Of a stretch of DNA of 55,977 bases, positions 19,676-29,363 are shown in pieces. The notes beneath the pieces were generated by a model, which was not told the DNA's origin, searched no databases, and saw only the letters and a list, made by a program, of their open reading frames with translations. The DNA is from Nitrososphaeraceae archaeon (lineage in GTDB: Archaea; Thermoproteota; Nitrososphaeria; Nitrososphaerales; Nitrososphaeraceae), in NCBI GenBank assembly GCA_009377575.1, contig WHTU01000017.1:1-55977 (forward strand), read 5' to 3'. Numbering within the stretch: position 1 is the stretch's first letter; every line of letters starts with the position of its first letter. A program made the translations under genes and the position numbers.

Positions 19676-20971
19676 ATGGTACGTACCACAAAATCTATTA
19701 ATTTGACACTCGAGAATGATGCAATTGCGTTGCATCGTATTCTAAAGGGGAAGATAGGGATCCAAAGTAGAGTAACGGCAAATTTTGCAAGACCCTCTTT
19801 CGTATCCGGCGCGGAAGGTAATATAGATCAAGGAGTTAATGAAAAAAGTAATGATGGAAAGAAGGTCGACAATTTTGGGATCCTTGAATTGATTTACACC
19901 CCCGGCGTTGCTGCCGTTGCAGAAGCAATAAGCAGTAACAAGAAACTCGTATACGATTACACTTCCAAGTGGAATAATGTGGCAATTGTATGTGATGGTA
20001 CCCGTGTTTTAGGTCTAGGCAACATTGGACCACATGGGGCCCTACCCGTAATGGAGGGAAAGTCTGTACTGTTTAAATTATTAGGTGACATAAATGCTTA
20101 TCCATTATGTCTAAATTCCACCGACAAGGATGAAATTGTCAGTTTTGTTAAGGCTGTAGAGCCAACATTTGGTGCGATCAATATAGAAGATATTGAATCA
20201 CCCAAGGTTTTAGAGATAGTGGAAAGGTTGCAACAAGAACTGCCTATTCCAGTTTTTCACGATGATCAACATGGAACATCTATTATCGCCCTTGCAGCTC
20301 TACTCAATGCATTAAAATTAGTCAACAAACCAGACATTAGCGATGCTAAAGTCGTAATAGCAGGCGCAGGCTCAGCCGGCTACGGAATTTCAAAAATATT
20401 AAAGCAGGTTGGATGTAACCAAATATTAGTAATTGATAGTCACGGAATTATTTATCCGAATAGGCCAGAGGGAATGCACAATAAGTATAAGCAGGAAATA
20501 GGATCGATCACAAATCCAATGCATATGAAAGGATCTCTGGAAGACGCACTTGTAGGGGCCGATGTTTTCATTGGTGTATCGGGAAGGCCGAATATCATTG
20601 ATGGCAGAATGGTCCAGACTATGAGTAATGATCCTATAATTTTTGCGCTAAGTAATCCTGGGCCAGAAATTTTTCCCTCACAAGCTCTTGCTAATGGAGC
20701 AAAAGTGGTTGCAACTGGGAGATCAGACTTTCCTAACCAGATTAACAACGTCTCTGTTTTTCCGTCAATGCTTCGTGTCCTATTGGATCTTCGAGTTAGA
20801 ACTTTGAGTGAGGATCTGCTAGTGGCTGTAGCTAAAGGCATTGCAGATCTAGTCGAGCAAGAGCATTTGCACGCAGACTATATTCTGCCACCCATTGACG
20901 ATCCGCGGATTCTTGCGACTGTTTCCGAAAAATTGAGAGAAGTTATCAAGCTTCATGTTGACGAAAGATGA
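19676..20971 (+). CDS. Malic enzyme (oxaloacetate-decarboxylating malate dehydrogenase)
   Basis: A 431-residue enzyme converting malate to pyruvate and CO2 with NAD(P). Visible are the catalytic Tyr in YTPGVA (Y74), the Lys in MEGKSVLFK, the metal-binding INIEDIESP (E171, D172) and HDDQHGT (D197), and the Rossmann motif VVIAGAGSAGYGI (227-238). The C-terminal NAD domain ends with IDDPRILATVSEKLREV. Length matches the prokaryotic single-domain form without a phosphotransacetylase extension. An insert at about 40-68, rich in Asn/Gly/Asp, precedes the YTPGVA motif and is longer than usual. It supplies pyruvate and reducing power to an autotroph running the 3-hydroxypropionate/4-hydroxybutyrate cycle (known for the group). 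A TATA-like element lies about 20 nt upstream. Confidence 0.95.
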   Translation: MVRTTKSINLTLENDAIALHRILKGKIGIQSRVTANFARPSFVSGAEGNIDQGVNEKSNDGKKVDNFGILELIYTPGVAAVAEAISSNKKLVYDYTSKWNNVAIVCDGTRVLGLGNIGPHGALPVMEGKSVLFKLLGDINAYPLCLNSTDKDEIVSFVKAVEPTFGAINIEDIESPKVLEIVERLQQELPIPVFHDDQHGTSIIALAALLNALKLVNKPDISDAKVVIAGAGSAGYGISKILKQVGCNQILVIDSHGIIYPNRPEGMHNKYKQEIGSITNPMHMKGSLEDALVGADVFIGVSGRPNIIDGRMVQTMSNDPIIFALSNPGPEIFPSQALANGAKVVATGRSDFPNQINNVSVFPSMLRVLLDLRVRTLSEDLLVAVAKGIADLVEQEHLHADYILPPIDDPRILATVSEKLREVIKLHVDER

Positions 20972-21002
20972 TATAAAGATGATTTGTATGGTATAATTTT
21001 AG

Positions 21003-21546
21003 TCAAATTAGTCTAATCCTTGGGGGCAAATGAGCAGCAGTGAGATCTAATTGGTACGAATCATAACAAAAATGGTACATTGTCAGATAAATCTTCCTGA
21101 ACACAAATCTCTTTTCAAGAAAAGCAATTTCACGATTCGGAACAATCATCAAGTACATGTCCTCGGGCTCACCTCCATGTAAGTCTGGTAACAAATAGTG
21201 TATATTTTCAAGGGCTTTTGCACCATGTCTCTGTAAAACATAATCCTTCTCTGTCCGAGTTCTTCCTTATCGTGCTTTCTTGGGCTTTCACGTTGAATCT
21301 CAAAAATCACCCCTATGGAATTCTTCACATGCCGCCTCGACGCGTTCAAAGTATATTTGAACAGGTCGCTACCTACACTACGGCCTCTGTACCTGTTATC
21401 TATTGCCATAAAATCGAGGAATGCAGTATTTAATTCATTGAAAGCATAGAGTAAGGAAAATCCCACTAAGAAGTCGTGCTGTTTGACCAAGGTGATAGTT
21501 TGTGTCGAATTCAAGCATACGTGTAATCATCTCGGTAGGCCTAATT
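21003..21546 (-). pseudogene. GNAT acetyltransferase, frameshifted
   Basis: Two overlapping frames together make one GNAT protein. The N-terminal part (from TTG 21514) has FLDFMAIDNRYRGRSVGSDL, the acetyl-CoA pyrophosphate loop (RxxGxG type), and then FEIQRESP and GQRRIMFYR. At about 21222-21230 the sense frame shifts and continues as RHGAKALENIHYLLPDLHGG to the stop at 21003, restoring the usual FYxRxGA strand of the fold. A third frame upstream of 21514 reads IRPTEMITRMLEFDTN, the expected GNAT N-terminus, so a second shift is likely there. The gene is therefore broken twice. Its natural substrate is unknown. Its 3' end faces malic enzyme with about 30 nt between. Confidence 0.75.
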
Positions 21547-22075
21547 TGTGAAACTGGAAACGAAGCTAGATAGATCTCCTCTACTTGCTTAAATTACGCA
21601 AGAGACTTTGCTCTTTCAACTTCTACAAAATCCATTGACATGAACTAAACTCCCATCCAACCATCACACACCCATGACAACTAAAGATATTCGTATATGT
21701 CACCTTTGCCGTAGCTATTGATCGGCATTGACAAATGAGTCATTGCACAAGCGAACAATGACCGATCCCTGGAGTCAGTCCTATATGTTGGGCTTACTAC
21801 ACAATATTATTTGCAATAACATTCTTCATTGTCCGGACATCAGGACGATGTACAGCTCATCTCAAATAAGGATTCTATCTTATATTCATAACCTACGCTT
21901 CCTTAATTTCTGCAATAAATCTATTACCCAGTTCTTGTTAGCCTCTTTTCCTTGAAGTATGATGAAGAAGGATAATGCTTCCGATAACTGGAGAGTGCGT
22001 TAAGAAGATTTCTATGCGCTAGATCTGGCTCAACTTTTTATATGCCGTATGGGTTAGTAAGAACAGAAATTACAA
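21547..22075. other. Intergenic region
   Basis: About 530 bases. The 75-codon frame at 21728-21955 has no promoter or family support. The right end holds TTTTTATATG at 22035-22044, the probable TATA box of the PadR gene. Confidence 0.45.
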
Positions 22076-22450
22076 ATGCGTTCTGGATGGGCAGACAAGG
22101 CTACCACATTGCTAAATAGAGGCTTCCCACGGATGTACCTTTTGAATATGCTTAAGGATAAGCCGATGAATGCGAAAGAGATAGTTGAAACTTTATTAAT
22201 GAAAAGTGGAGGGTCATGGAAACCGTCACCTAAAATTGTCTATCCATTGCTAGCCAAACTGGTGGAAGAAGATTTGTTATATCAAACTGATGAAGGTCAA
22301 TACGCTTTGACAAGAAAGGGGATTAGAGTGGCAAGTGATGCAGGCACAGTATCTAGAACCCTTAAGAAGCAGATAAATTTTTTTGGTAAATTCGGTATAC
22401 TAGCTGGTAATACAATTGTTACGAAAGTGAAGAAACGATTATTTTGGTAA
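22076..22450 (+). CDS. PadR-family transcriptional regulator
   Basis: A 124-residue winged-helix protein. The DNA-binding part runs YLLNMLKDKPMNAKEIVETL, then SPKIVYPLLAKLVEEDLL and the wing YQTDEGQYALTRKG, the classic PadR layout. A short C-terminal region (about 88-124) with basic residues replaces the long dimerisation helix of other PadR proteins. TATA box TTTTTATATG centred near 22040 predicts an mRNA start about 10 nt before the ATG. Orphan; targets unknown, Hsp20 at 22914 or itself being the nearest candidates. Confidence 0.85.
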   Translation: MRSGWADKATTLLNRGFPRMYLLNMLKDKPMNAKEIVETLLMKSGGSWKPSPKIVYPLLAKLVEEDLLYQTDEGQYALTRKGIRVASDAGTVSRTLKKQINFFGKFGILAGNTIVTKVKKRLFW

Positions 22451-22511
22451 TTCCCGTGTTAGTCGTTGGGACTAGAACAGAATTCCATGACGGTATCATA
22501 CAGGGAAAAAA

Positions 22512-22724
22512 ATGGAGTATGCAAACATCAATTACGACATACGTTTGTTTTCGTTGGAGGCCGATCTTTTTTTTAATCTCAATGCAATGCTGCAATCTAT
22601 AAGATGCACACCTATCATCGACACTGAAGTAGTACCATCTAATACTATCTACTTCATTGACGATCTAAATTGGTTGACATACGCACAAGACAGGATTAAA
22701 AAGTACATCTTGTTGAATAATTGA
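22512..22724 (+). CDS. Possible small protein
   Basis: A 70-codon frame beginning MEYANINYDIRLFSLEAD and ending in a basic helix. Composition is protein-like, but no promoter or family can be named. Reported at low confidence because it fills the gap between two genes. Confidence 0.3.
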   Translation: MEYANINYDIRLFSLEADLFFNLNAMLQSIRCTPIIDTEVVPSNTIYFIDDLNWLTYAQDRIKKYILLNN

Positions 22725-22913
22725 TAGACCCACCTACGGACCATAAGCACACTTATTGAATATTCTGAAGTAATATTGATCAAAGCTAGGTAAATTGTTA
22801 CTTAATAAACCTTGCCGCAATCTGTCAATAACGAATTCTGACTGAGAAAAAAAGAGAGCCTCTACAAGAGGATAACGATACTGCAAAAAGGATTGGTTGC
22901 GAATATGTCTCTA

Positions 22914-23546
22914 TTATTCGATCTTGATCTGCTTTCCCTTTGGCTTTGTTTCCTTTTTCTTGTCAAAGGTTATTTCTAGGATGCCATTGTTGTACTTCGA
23001 TCGGGCTGTTTTTACGTCTGCTTCTGTAGGCAGGTCTATTACTTTGTGATATTTTCTTGTAGGCTCAAGGCTTCTTACTTGTACGGTGTTGTCATAAGCA
23101 TCTATCTTGATTTTGTCCTTTTCCACTCCAGGCATTTCGACGGTCACTTTGACATTAGTTTCTGTTGCCAGCACGTCGATCATGGGTTCCCTTTCCTCTC
23201 CAATTTCTGGTCTAGCTGGTCTAATATCAGCGGTGAGGCCATGTTTATGATCTCTCTTGACGTTACCAAACTCGCGTATTACTGGTTTACCATCTGGGCC
23301 AACCGTCATACTGTATCCATAGACTATCGGACCTATTTTTCGAACTTTGGTTCCATCTGAATTTTCGTGTTCCGTGATAAGTTCTTTTGGTGCTTGACTT
23401 TCTAGATGTTCAAGCTCCTCTTCCATTTTTGAAAACCCCGTAAGCACATCATCAAAGAATGCTGGTCTAATCTCTCTGTCCAACAAGGGTAGTAATCTCC
23501 TTGCTCTCGAAAACCAACCGTCAGGTTCTATATTCCAATAACTCAT
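22914..23546 (-). CDS. Small heat-shock protein (Hsp20/alpha-crystallin)
   Basis: About 210 residues from ATG 23546. An N-terminal segment (YWNIEPDGWFSRARRLLP) leads into the alpha-crystallin domain, with PMIDVLATETNVKVTVEMPGV, KDKIKIDAY, VIDLPTEADVKTARSKYNNG and EITFDKKKETKPKGKQIKIE at the end. It is an ATP-independent chaperone that holds unfolding proteins. The start is chosen from TTTATATATCGGG near 23592-23601 and an AGGTGA site about 12 nt before the ATG; an apparent upstream extension to 23672 lies above that promoter and has no family match. The N-terminal extension of about 100 residues is longer than in most bacterial Hsp20. Confidence 0.93.
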   Translation of the reverse strand: MSYWNIEPDGWFSRARRLLPLLDREIRPAFFDDVLTGFSKMEEELEHLESQAPKELITEHENSDGTKVRKIGPIVYGYSMTVGPDGKPVIREFGNVKRDHKHGLTADIRPARPEIGEEREPMIDVLATETNVKVTVEMPGVEKDKIKIDAYDNTVQVRSLEPTRKYHKVIDLPTEADVKTARSKYNNGILEITFDKKKETKPKGKQIKIE

Positions 23547-23954
23547 TGCTTTCAAATTCACCTTACAGATAAATATGGCGCCCCGATATATAAACGTGAC
23601 TAACTGAGAGTGACTAACTAAGCATGACCAAGATACCGAGAATCTATGATTCAATCTGCCAGCTGAATTCAATTTGATATCATTAATGATATAATGACGA
23701 TATCGTATTAGTAAGGAATGATAACGTCAGTCTTATTGAAGAAGTAAGAGATGATATTACTATTGCGTATATGCTGAGAGCCAGTACAGTAAGAAAGCTT
23801 CTCGGTTAACTTCACCAGCTCTTGCGTAAGTCCCAGCAATTATTTACTTGGATCAGGATTACTACAAATTTCATCTTGTTTTGGATCCTGCTATCGAAGC
23901 AAAAAAGTAAAAGGAACTGGAGCTATTAGAAAGGTCAGTAACTGGAGAATCGAT
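23547..23954. other. Divergent promoter region
   Basis: About 410 bases between divergently transcribed Hsp20 and BtuF-like genes. A TATA box for Hsp20 lies near 23592-23601. Direct-repeat-like tandem GTGACTAACTGAGAGTGACTAACTAAG occurs at about 23598-23623 (two copies of GTGACTAACT). No gene seen. Confidence 0.4.
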
Positions 23955-24893
23955 TTGGATAAGAGAATTGTTTCATTCTTGCCCAGCTCTACGGAGATTC
24001 TTTACGAGTTGGGATTAGAAACGCAGATCACCGGGGTGACACATGAGTGCAAATATCCGGATTCAGCTCGAGGAAAACCAAGGGTGGTCAATTCCTCCCT
24101 AGATTGCTCTTTGATGAGCAGCCGAGAAATTGATGGAAGGATTGTAGAATTGTCAAGCACTGGAGGAGAGATTTATGTGTTAAACAGCCACGTCTTAAAG
24201 GAAGCAATGCCTGACATCATAATTGCTCAAGGTGTTTGTAAGGTATGTGCTCCCCATGTTAAGGAAATAGAGAGAGCATTTGAAATACTTGGATATGAAC
24301 CAGATGTGATCGTACTTCACCCTCATGATTTCGATGATATACTGGATAACATTCTATATGTGGCCAAAGAGGTCGATAAATTGGAGAAAGGACGTTTAGT
24401 GGTATCCAATCTTAGACGGCGAATTAACAGGGTAAAAACCAAGGTATCGCAGAAACTGGGTGAGAAATTCAACTGGCCTAAGGTACTCTGTATAGAATGG
24501 ATCGATCCGTTCTATGTGGCTGGTCATTGGATACCACGAATGGTCGAGATAGCCGGAGGAATAAATTGCATTAGCTCGCGTGGAGAGCCGTCACGTCGTA
24601 TAAGTATTGACGAAATTTCTCAATGCCAACCAGATAAGATCGTTCTCATGCCATGCGGTTTCGACATAGAGAGGACTCTCAAAGAAATGGATGCTTTAAA
24701 CGATAAAGATGAATGGAAGGCTTTGGACGCAGTTAAGAGGGGAGAGGTATACTGTGTAAACGCAAATTCTTATTTTAGCAAACCTGGACCTCGAATTGTG
24801 GTGGGATTGGAGATTTTGGCAAAAATAATCAACCCCGGAACTTTTACGAGTCTAGAATTACCTTCAAATTCCTATATGAAATACACATTATGA
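23955..24893 (+). CDS. BtuF-like cobalamin/iron-chelate binding protein (cytoplasmic form)
   Basis: A 312-residue periplasmic-binding-protein-fold protein of the BtuF/FecB type: RIVSFLPSSTEILYELG at the start, GVTHECKYPD, then ILYVAKEVDKLEKGR and a second lobe with VLCIEWIDPFYVAGHWIPRM and ISIDEISQCQPDKIVLMPCG. It has no signal peptide, so it is either cytoplasmic or anchored some other way, unlike typical BtuF. In archaea such proteins have been linked to corrinoid uptake or salvage; that role is inferred. The start is TTG 23955, nine nt after a GGAG. No permease or ATPase lies next to it. Confidence 0.85.
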   Translation: MDKRIVSFLPSSTEILYELGLETQITGVTHECKYPDSARGKPRVVNSSLDCSLMSSREIDGRIVELSSTGGEIYVLNSHVLKEAMPDIIIAQGVCKVCAPHVKEIERAFEILGYEPDVIVLHPHDFDDILDNILYVAKEVDKLEKGRLVVSNLRRRINRVKTKVSQKLGEKFNWPKVLCIEWIDPFYVAGHWIPRMVEIAGGINCISSRGEPSRRISIDEISQCQPDKIVLMPCGFDIERTLKEMDALNDKDEWKALDAVKRGEVYCVNANSYFSKPGPRIVVGLEILAKIINPGTFTSLELPSNSYMKYTL

Positions 24894-25379
24894 ACTCTGA
24901 CGATAAACTTCTTAAAGTACAGCCTTCTACAGCTTCACTATCTTTTCATTTCTTCATGCTCTGATATTGAAAAAAAGATGAAATTGGGTACAGCTATTCA
25001 TACACGTTCATACACCTTGTCTTGTAAAAGGATCACAACTTCAAGTTATGATATTTTGTCATACTAGTTTGCTTGTAGGAATCAGCCTATGCTCTAAGCC
25101 ACTTCGTCACATTCAATGGGTTTGATCGTTTGGTGTCCAGAAGAGCCTGGTAGGAGATAATAAGGCCACGTGAAGATCATATCGCGAAGGTAGCAGATCA
25201 ATTCCTTTTTCCATGTTCCAGTCCTAACGAGTGGTTAATCAGATCAGTTGGAATGGTCACTTCAGGCATAAAGTAGACTGCCGATCACTACTCTAATAAT
25301 TGTTTGTAACATTAGTCGGGCGATCGAATAAACTTAGATTAGGCTACGATTTATTAATGCAATTAACAATTAATTACTC
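24894..25379. other. Intergenic region
   Basis: About 490 bases, no gene or structure seen. Confidence 0.45.
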
Positions 25380-26559
25380 ATGCGGATTTCTCGTATTCTT
25401 ATTGGCATTGCTATAATTTCTACTGCTGTTATTGTTGTTATCACGATCAGTTCTGGAACATACAATGCTCTTAATTCGATTATGAGTGCAGCAGACTTCT
25501 GACACAGACAGCGAATCTGGCCTAAGAATAATTGGGAGCCATACTCCCGGCTATCCTGTTGTCAGTACTTCCGGCAGCGTTCTGGCCTCCCTTCAGACAG
25601 CTGTTGATGGCAATTCCGCCAATGCCGTCGTTGATCCCATGAAGTATCTTCGTGAATTTAATTATGGGAAAGTATCAAAACTTTCTGATGGAAAAGCGCT
25701 TAGAGAGTTTACATTAGTTGCTTCAGATAATCTCGTAAAGGAGGTTTCACCTGGAGTATTTTATAATGTGTGGACATTCAACGGCACTGTCCCGGGTCCG
25801 ACCAGGCGAGCTACTGAAGGAGACATAGTACGGATAAACTTCGTTAACAATGGGTCAATGTCGCATTCTTTACATCTACATGGTGTTCATCCTGCGAATA
25901 TGGACGGGGTTTTTGAGATGATCTCCCCCTGGTGGAGAGTTCACTTACGAATTCACAGCCGAGCAATTTGGTGTATTCCCATACCATTGCCACATGACAC
26001 CGCTGGAGGAGCACATATCACATGGTCTGTATGGAGTCCTCATAGTAGACCCGAAGACCCAATGTGCCCCTGCAGATGAAATGGTCATGGTTATGAACGG
26101 TTATGATACCGATTTTGATACCGAGAATAATTTTTACACCGTCAATGGAATACCTTATTATTATATGCATCATCCGGTGCAGATTCAGAAGGATAACCTT
26201 GTAAGAATATATCTTGTAAATATGTTAGAATTTGACCCGCTCAACAATTTCCATCTACATGCGAACATGTTTGATTACTACCCAAGCGGCACACGCCTAC
26301 AGCCAGATGAGCTTACTGATATTGTTACCACAAATCAGGCGAGTGAGGCATTTTAGAGTTCAAATACAAATATCCGGGAAATTTCATGTTTCATGCACAT
26401 AAGACTGAGTTTGCAGAGAAATACTGGATGGGTACTTTTTCTGTTATGGAAGGAAACGAAACTCGGCTACCAAGTCAAGCAAACAGTAGCCTCTTTTACG
26501 ATTCCCTGAATAACTCCTTTGTCGGCAAAACGCCTAAAACTAATGGAGGCCAGTTCTAA
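25380..26559 (+). pseudogene. Two-domain multicopper oxidase, multiply frameshifted
   Basis: The parts of one multicopper oxidase are spread over several frames. ATG 25380 codes a signal peptide (RISRILIGIAIISTAVIVV) to about 25495. Frame 2 holds the first cupredoxin domain, with WTFNGTVPGPT and LHLHGVHP. After a C5 run at 25924-25928 the frame shifts; it continues as PGGEFTYEFTAEQFGVFPYHCHMTPLEEH (Cu ligands) and HLHANMFDYYPSG. Near 26335-26345 it shifts again with a TGA, and ends YPGNFMFHAHKTEFAEKYWMG. All copper-ligand motifs survive, so decay is recent, or the assembly has errors. The enzyme type (laccase/nitrite-reductase-like, known in ammonia-oxidising archaea) oxidises metal or phenolic substrates outside the cell. 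It precedes the ZIP gene directly, as a metal-homeostasis pair. Confidence 0.82.
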
Positions 26560-27994
26560 ATGCCAAGTTACGCAATTAGTATGATTGGGAAGTGGTTGCT
26601 GAAATTGTCAAATGAAGGCAAGAATACCATGACTGGCAAACGCCTCTCTCATAAAACATCCATGATTCTTGCATTTATCCCGATCGTAGTCTTAGCGGGG
26701 ATGTTAATATTTCTACTTAGTCCATAAGGGCAATCCCTCATAAATGCTGGAATTCCATTACCGCAAGTTACTATTGAAAAGATCGGGTTTCATGATAATC
26801 AGATATTGGCATCTATACGCAACACAGGCCCTCTGGACATAGTTGTATCACAAGCCGATGTCAATGACCGTATCCAGTCCGCTGCAATAGAACCTAGTAG
26901 TAGAATCCCGAGGCTAGCCGAAGCCAAGGTGACGATCCCTTTTCCTTGGATCTCCGGGACCCCTTATGAAATAGGCATAACCACCTCTGATGGGACCAGA
27001 TTCAGTAAAAGCATTGAAGCAGCTACTCTGGCACCGACTCCAGACGCAAATCAGGCTCTACTCTTCACATCGTTGGGCATCTATGTCGGGGTGATTCCTA
27101 TAATGATAGGTCTTTTATGGTATCCATATATACGTAGAATAAGCATTGGCAAATACAGTTTTTTCCTCAGCCTCACAGCAGGACTACTTGTGTTTCTGGG
27201 CATCGATGCTTTCTTAGAAGTGAACGAAATCGTAATTGGAAATTTGGCCTCGGTATTCAACGGTCAAGCGTTGAGTGTGCTGGTAACAATTTCCTCATTC
27301 GTAGTCCTGCTCTATACTTCTGAACGGTTAACCCAGAGGGCAATAGAAAAGTCAGTAGTTAGCAAGGGCCACACCTTGCCTTCATCTTCATATGTCGGAG
27401 CGTCATCGAAGCAGGAGAGACCTTCCACGGAAAACCAGGAAGGTGAAATCTATAGTGAATCCGCAAAGGTATCTTCTTCAACGCGAGAAATACAGATACA
27501 ATTACAGAAATATCAGCAACTTTTGAAACCGCTAACAATATCGATGATGATAGCAATTGGAATAGGTCTACACAATTTTGGTGAGGGATTGGCAATAGGG
27601 GCTGCCATGTTACTTGGCGAAGTAGCGCTGAGTACATTTCTAATAGTTGGGTTTACTCTTCACAATACGACTGAAGGACTGGCGATAGTAGCCCCAATTG
27701 CAAAAACAGAAGCGAAAAGAAGCATGATGATTCGAAGATTGGTTATGATGGGATTAATTGCAGGGGTACCCACAATAGCTGGCACGTGGATAGGTGGTTT
27801 TCTCTATTCACCGCTTGCAGCAGTTCTATTTTTGTCAGTGGGGGGCAGGGGCAATATTTCAAGTAGTATACTCATTAATGTCATGGATTTCCCATCATCA
27901 AAAACCTGAATCTTCACCCTCCATCTCTGCCCCAGTCGTTGCAGGATTTATTACTGGACTATTGATAATGTATTTTACGGGCTTACTTATATGA
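26560..27994 (+). pseudogene. ZIP-family metal transporter with N-terminal extension, broken
   Basis: Starts at ATG 26560, immediately after the multicopper oxidase stop. A hydrophobic helix near residues 40-55 ends at an in-frame TAA (26725-26727), yet the same frame goes on as a beta-type external domain (IRNTGPLDIVVSQADVNDRI) and the ZIP membrane core, with GLHNFGEGLAIGAAML and FTLHNTTEGLAIVAP, the His/Glu metal path of helices 4 and 5. A G6 run at about 27839-27846 then shifts the frame; the last helix continues in another frame as GAGAIFQVVYSLMSWI to 27994. Two lesions mean no full-length product unless the sequence is wrong. A His-free Ser/Glu-rich cytoplasmic loop (about 27360-27500) lies in the middle. 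It would import Zn, Mn or Fe. Confidence 0.8.
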
Positions 27995-28020
27995 TGGATG
28001 CTCAATTATGAATACTATAG

Positions 28021-28575
28021 ATGATGGTAGGCTATTTTATGATGCATAGTGACAGTGGTGGTGGAGAGGATACATTAGATACCTCATCAACTGCAACAGC
28101 AAGACATAACCGGGGGTCGCTTTTTCAGGGGAAGGGCGAGCTTGATGCCAGGCTTACTTCAATTCGCGATGCCAATCGGACGATTAGAGAAGATCGTACT
28201 GATCGGATGGAAGACTATCTCGAAGTAATCTATGAACTTGTTCTTCAGAAGGGCTATGCGACAACAGTTGACATTTCCGATTATCTCAATGTTTCCTCGC
28301 CAAGTGTTACAAGGATGATGAAAAAACTCCATGAAACAGGGTTCCTCAGATATGAAAAATACAGAGGAATGAGTCTCACAGACAAAGGAATAGAGGTGGC
28401 TAAAGCCATTCGCAAGAAGCATGGAATACTTGCTGAGTTTTTTAAGATGATTGGGGTTCAGAATGATGTCGCTAACGAAGACGCAGAAGGTATAGAACAT
28501 CATCTTCATTCTGAGACCTTGAAGAAACTCGAGGATTTTGTCAGGAATTTAAAGGCAACTCACAAGATGCAATAA
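28021..28575 (+). CDS. mntR: MntR/DtxR-like metal-dependent repressor
   Basis: A 184-residue regulator. After a Ser/Thr/Gly-rich N-terminal extension of about 60 residues comes the DtxR winged helix (MEDYLEVIYELVLQKG, YLNVSSPSVTRMMKKL) and the dimerisation part. The six metal ligands of Bacillus MntR (D8, E11, H77, E99, E102, H103) are all present with identical spacing: D65, E68, H134, E156, E159, H160. This predicts Mn(II)/Fe(II)-responsive DNA binding. It follows the broken ZIP gene by 26 nt and probably controls it. A TTATATG element near 27985-27992 fits a start at 28021. It is intact while its likely targets are broken. Confidence 0.9.
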   Translation: MMVGYFMMHSDSGGGEDTLDTSSTATARHNRGSLFQGKGELDARLTSIRDANRTIREDRTDRMEDYLEVIYELVLQKGYATTVDISDYLNVSSPSVTRMMKKLHETGFLRYEKYRGMSLTDKGIEVAKAIRKKHGILAEFFKMIGVQNDVANEDAEGIEHHLHSETLKKLEDFVRNLKATHKMQ

Positions 28576-28883
28576 CAGATTTGATTCGGTCGCGTACATG
28601 TGTCTCATCCACATTACGATATTTTTACTGTCATTTTAAGAAGCGTGGAAGAATTTTGACACTTTGAAATTTACTAAACACAAGTCTGCCCTTGTATCCC
28701 CAATGAATGTATTTTGCAAAGTTCCTATCCTAAAGATTGCATGTTATTCTCAATGGAAGTGCGACATGCATCGAACCACCATGGGGACCTACTTGCCGGT
28801 TGATTTGTATGATCTCATTTCTTATAGCCTGTCAAGAAAGAAGTAAAGATGTAATTAATCTTCACCTTTTGACTTCTGAATGA
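28576..28883. other. Intergenic region
   Basis: About 310 bases; the 60-codon frame at 28664-28846 (TTG start) has unusual composition and no promoter. Not called. Confidence 0.4.
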
Positions 28884-29312
28884 CTAGGGGAGGCGTTGAA
28901 TCAGATCTCTACCACGAGGGATTATCTCTCGTCTCAGAATATCAAACTCAATGGAAATTCTCCCTGGACCCGTAAGCAAGAGACTTATAGAAATGGAAAT
29001 TAGTAACAAATCTAATTCAAAACCACCCACTAACCCTTCAGAGATCTTGGCCAGAAATGTTGAACCTATCATTTCGATTATGAACAGGATCGAAACTGTT
29101 CTTGTCAGTATTCCGACAAGTATGGCAGACCGTCCAACGACTTCAAGTAACCCAATAGGAATAGCCATTTCAGGTGGTAAGCCTATGTTGCCAAAGAACC
29201 CTTGCGTCATGGAAGGATCAACTAATTTAGGCATACCATGCACGATAAATGTTATTCAGGCAAGTATCCTTATAGGTAACGGCCCAAATAATACGACTTT
29301 TTGGATATTCAT
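28884..29312 (-). pseudogene. DoxX-family membrane protein interrupted by TGA
   Basis: From ATG 29312 the frame reads MNIQKVVLFGPLPIRILA, then TGA at 29256-29258, then ITFIVHGMPKLVDPSMTQGF, the normal DoxX opening (helix 1 continuing into hG..Kl). The rest is the usual DoxX fold of four helices: MAIPIGLLEVVGRSAILVGI, then RTVSILFIIEMIGSTFL and FELDLLLISISISLLLTGPG. The stop replaces the residue before ITFIV, usually Gly or Ala, so one substitution explains it. If translated from GTG 29243 the protein lacks most of helix 1. DoxX proteins are tied to quinone/thiol redox and stress. A small inverted repeat sits 35 nt upstream. Confidence 0.75.
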
Positions 29313-29346
29313 TTCATGATAGGTATATCTATTTTTGAATAAGTAT

Positions 29347-29363
29347 GTTGTATGATGTACAAC
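29347..29363. promoter_or_regulatory. Inverted repeat GTTGTA-TGATG-TACAAC upstream of doxX-like gene
   Basis: Two perfect 6-bp arms around five bases, about 35-51 nt before the DoxX start codon on the minus strand. That is the position and shape of an operator overlapping a promoter. Confidence 0.35.

Noticed and set aside
21728-21955. Forward frame of 75 codons
   Set aside because: His/Cys/Ile-rich composition and no promoter signal.
28664-28846. Forward frame of 60 codons
   Set aside because: TTG start without TATA element; composition unlike neighbours.
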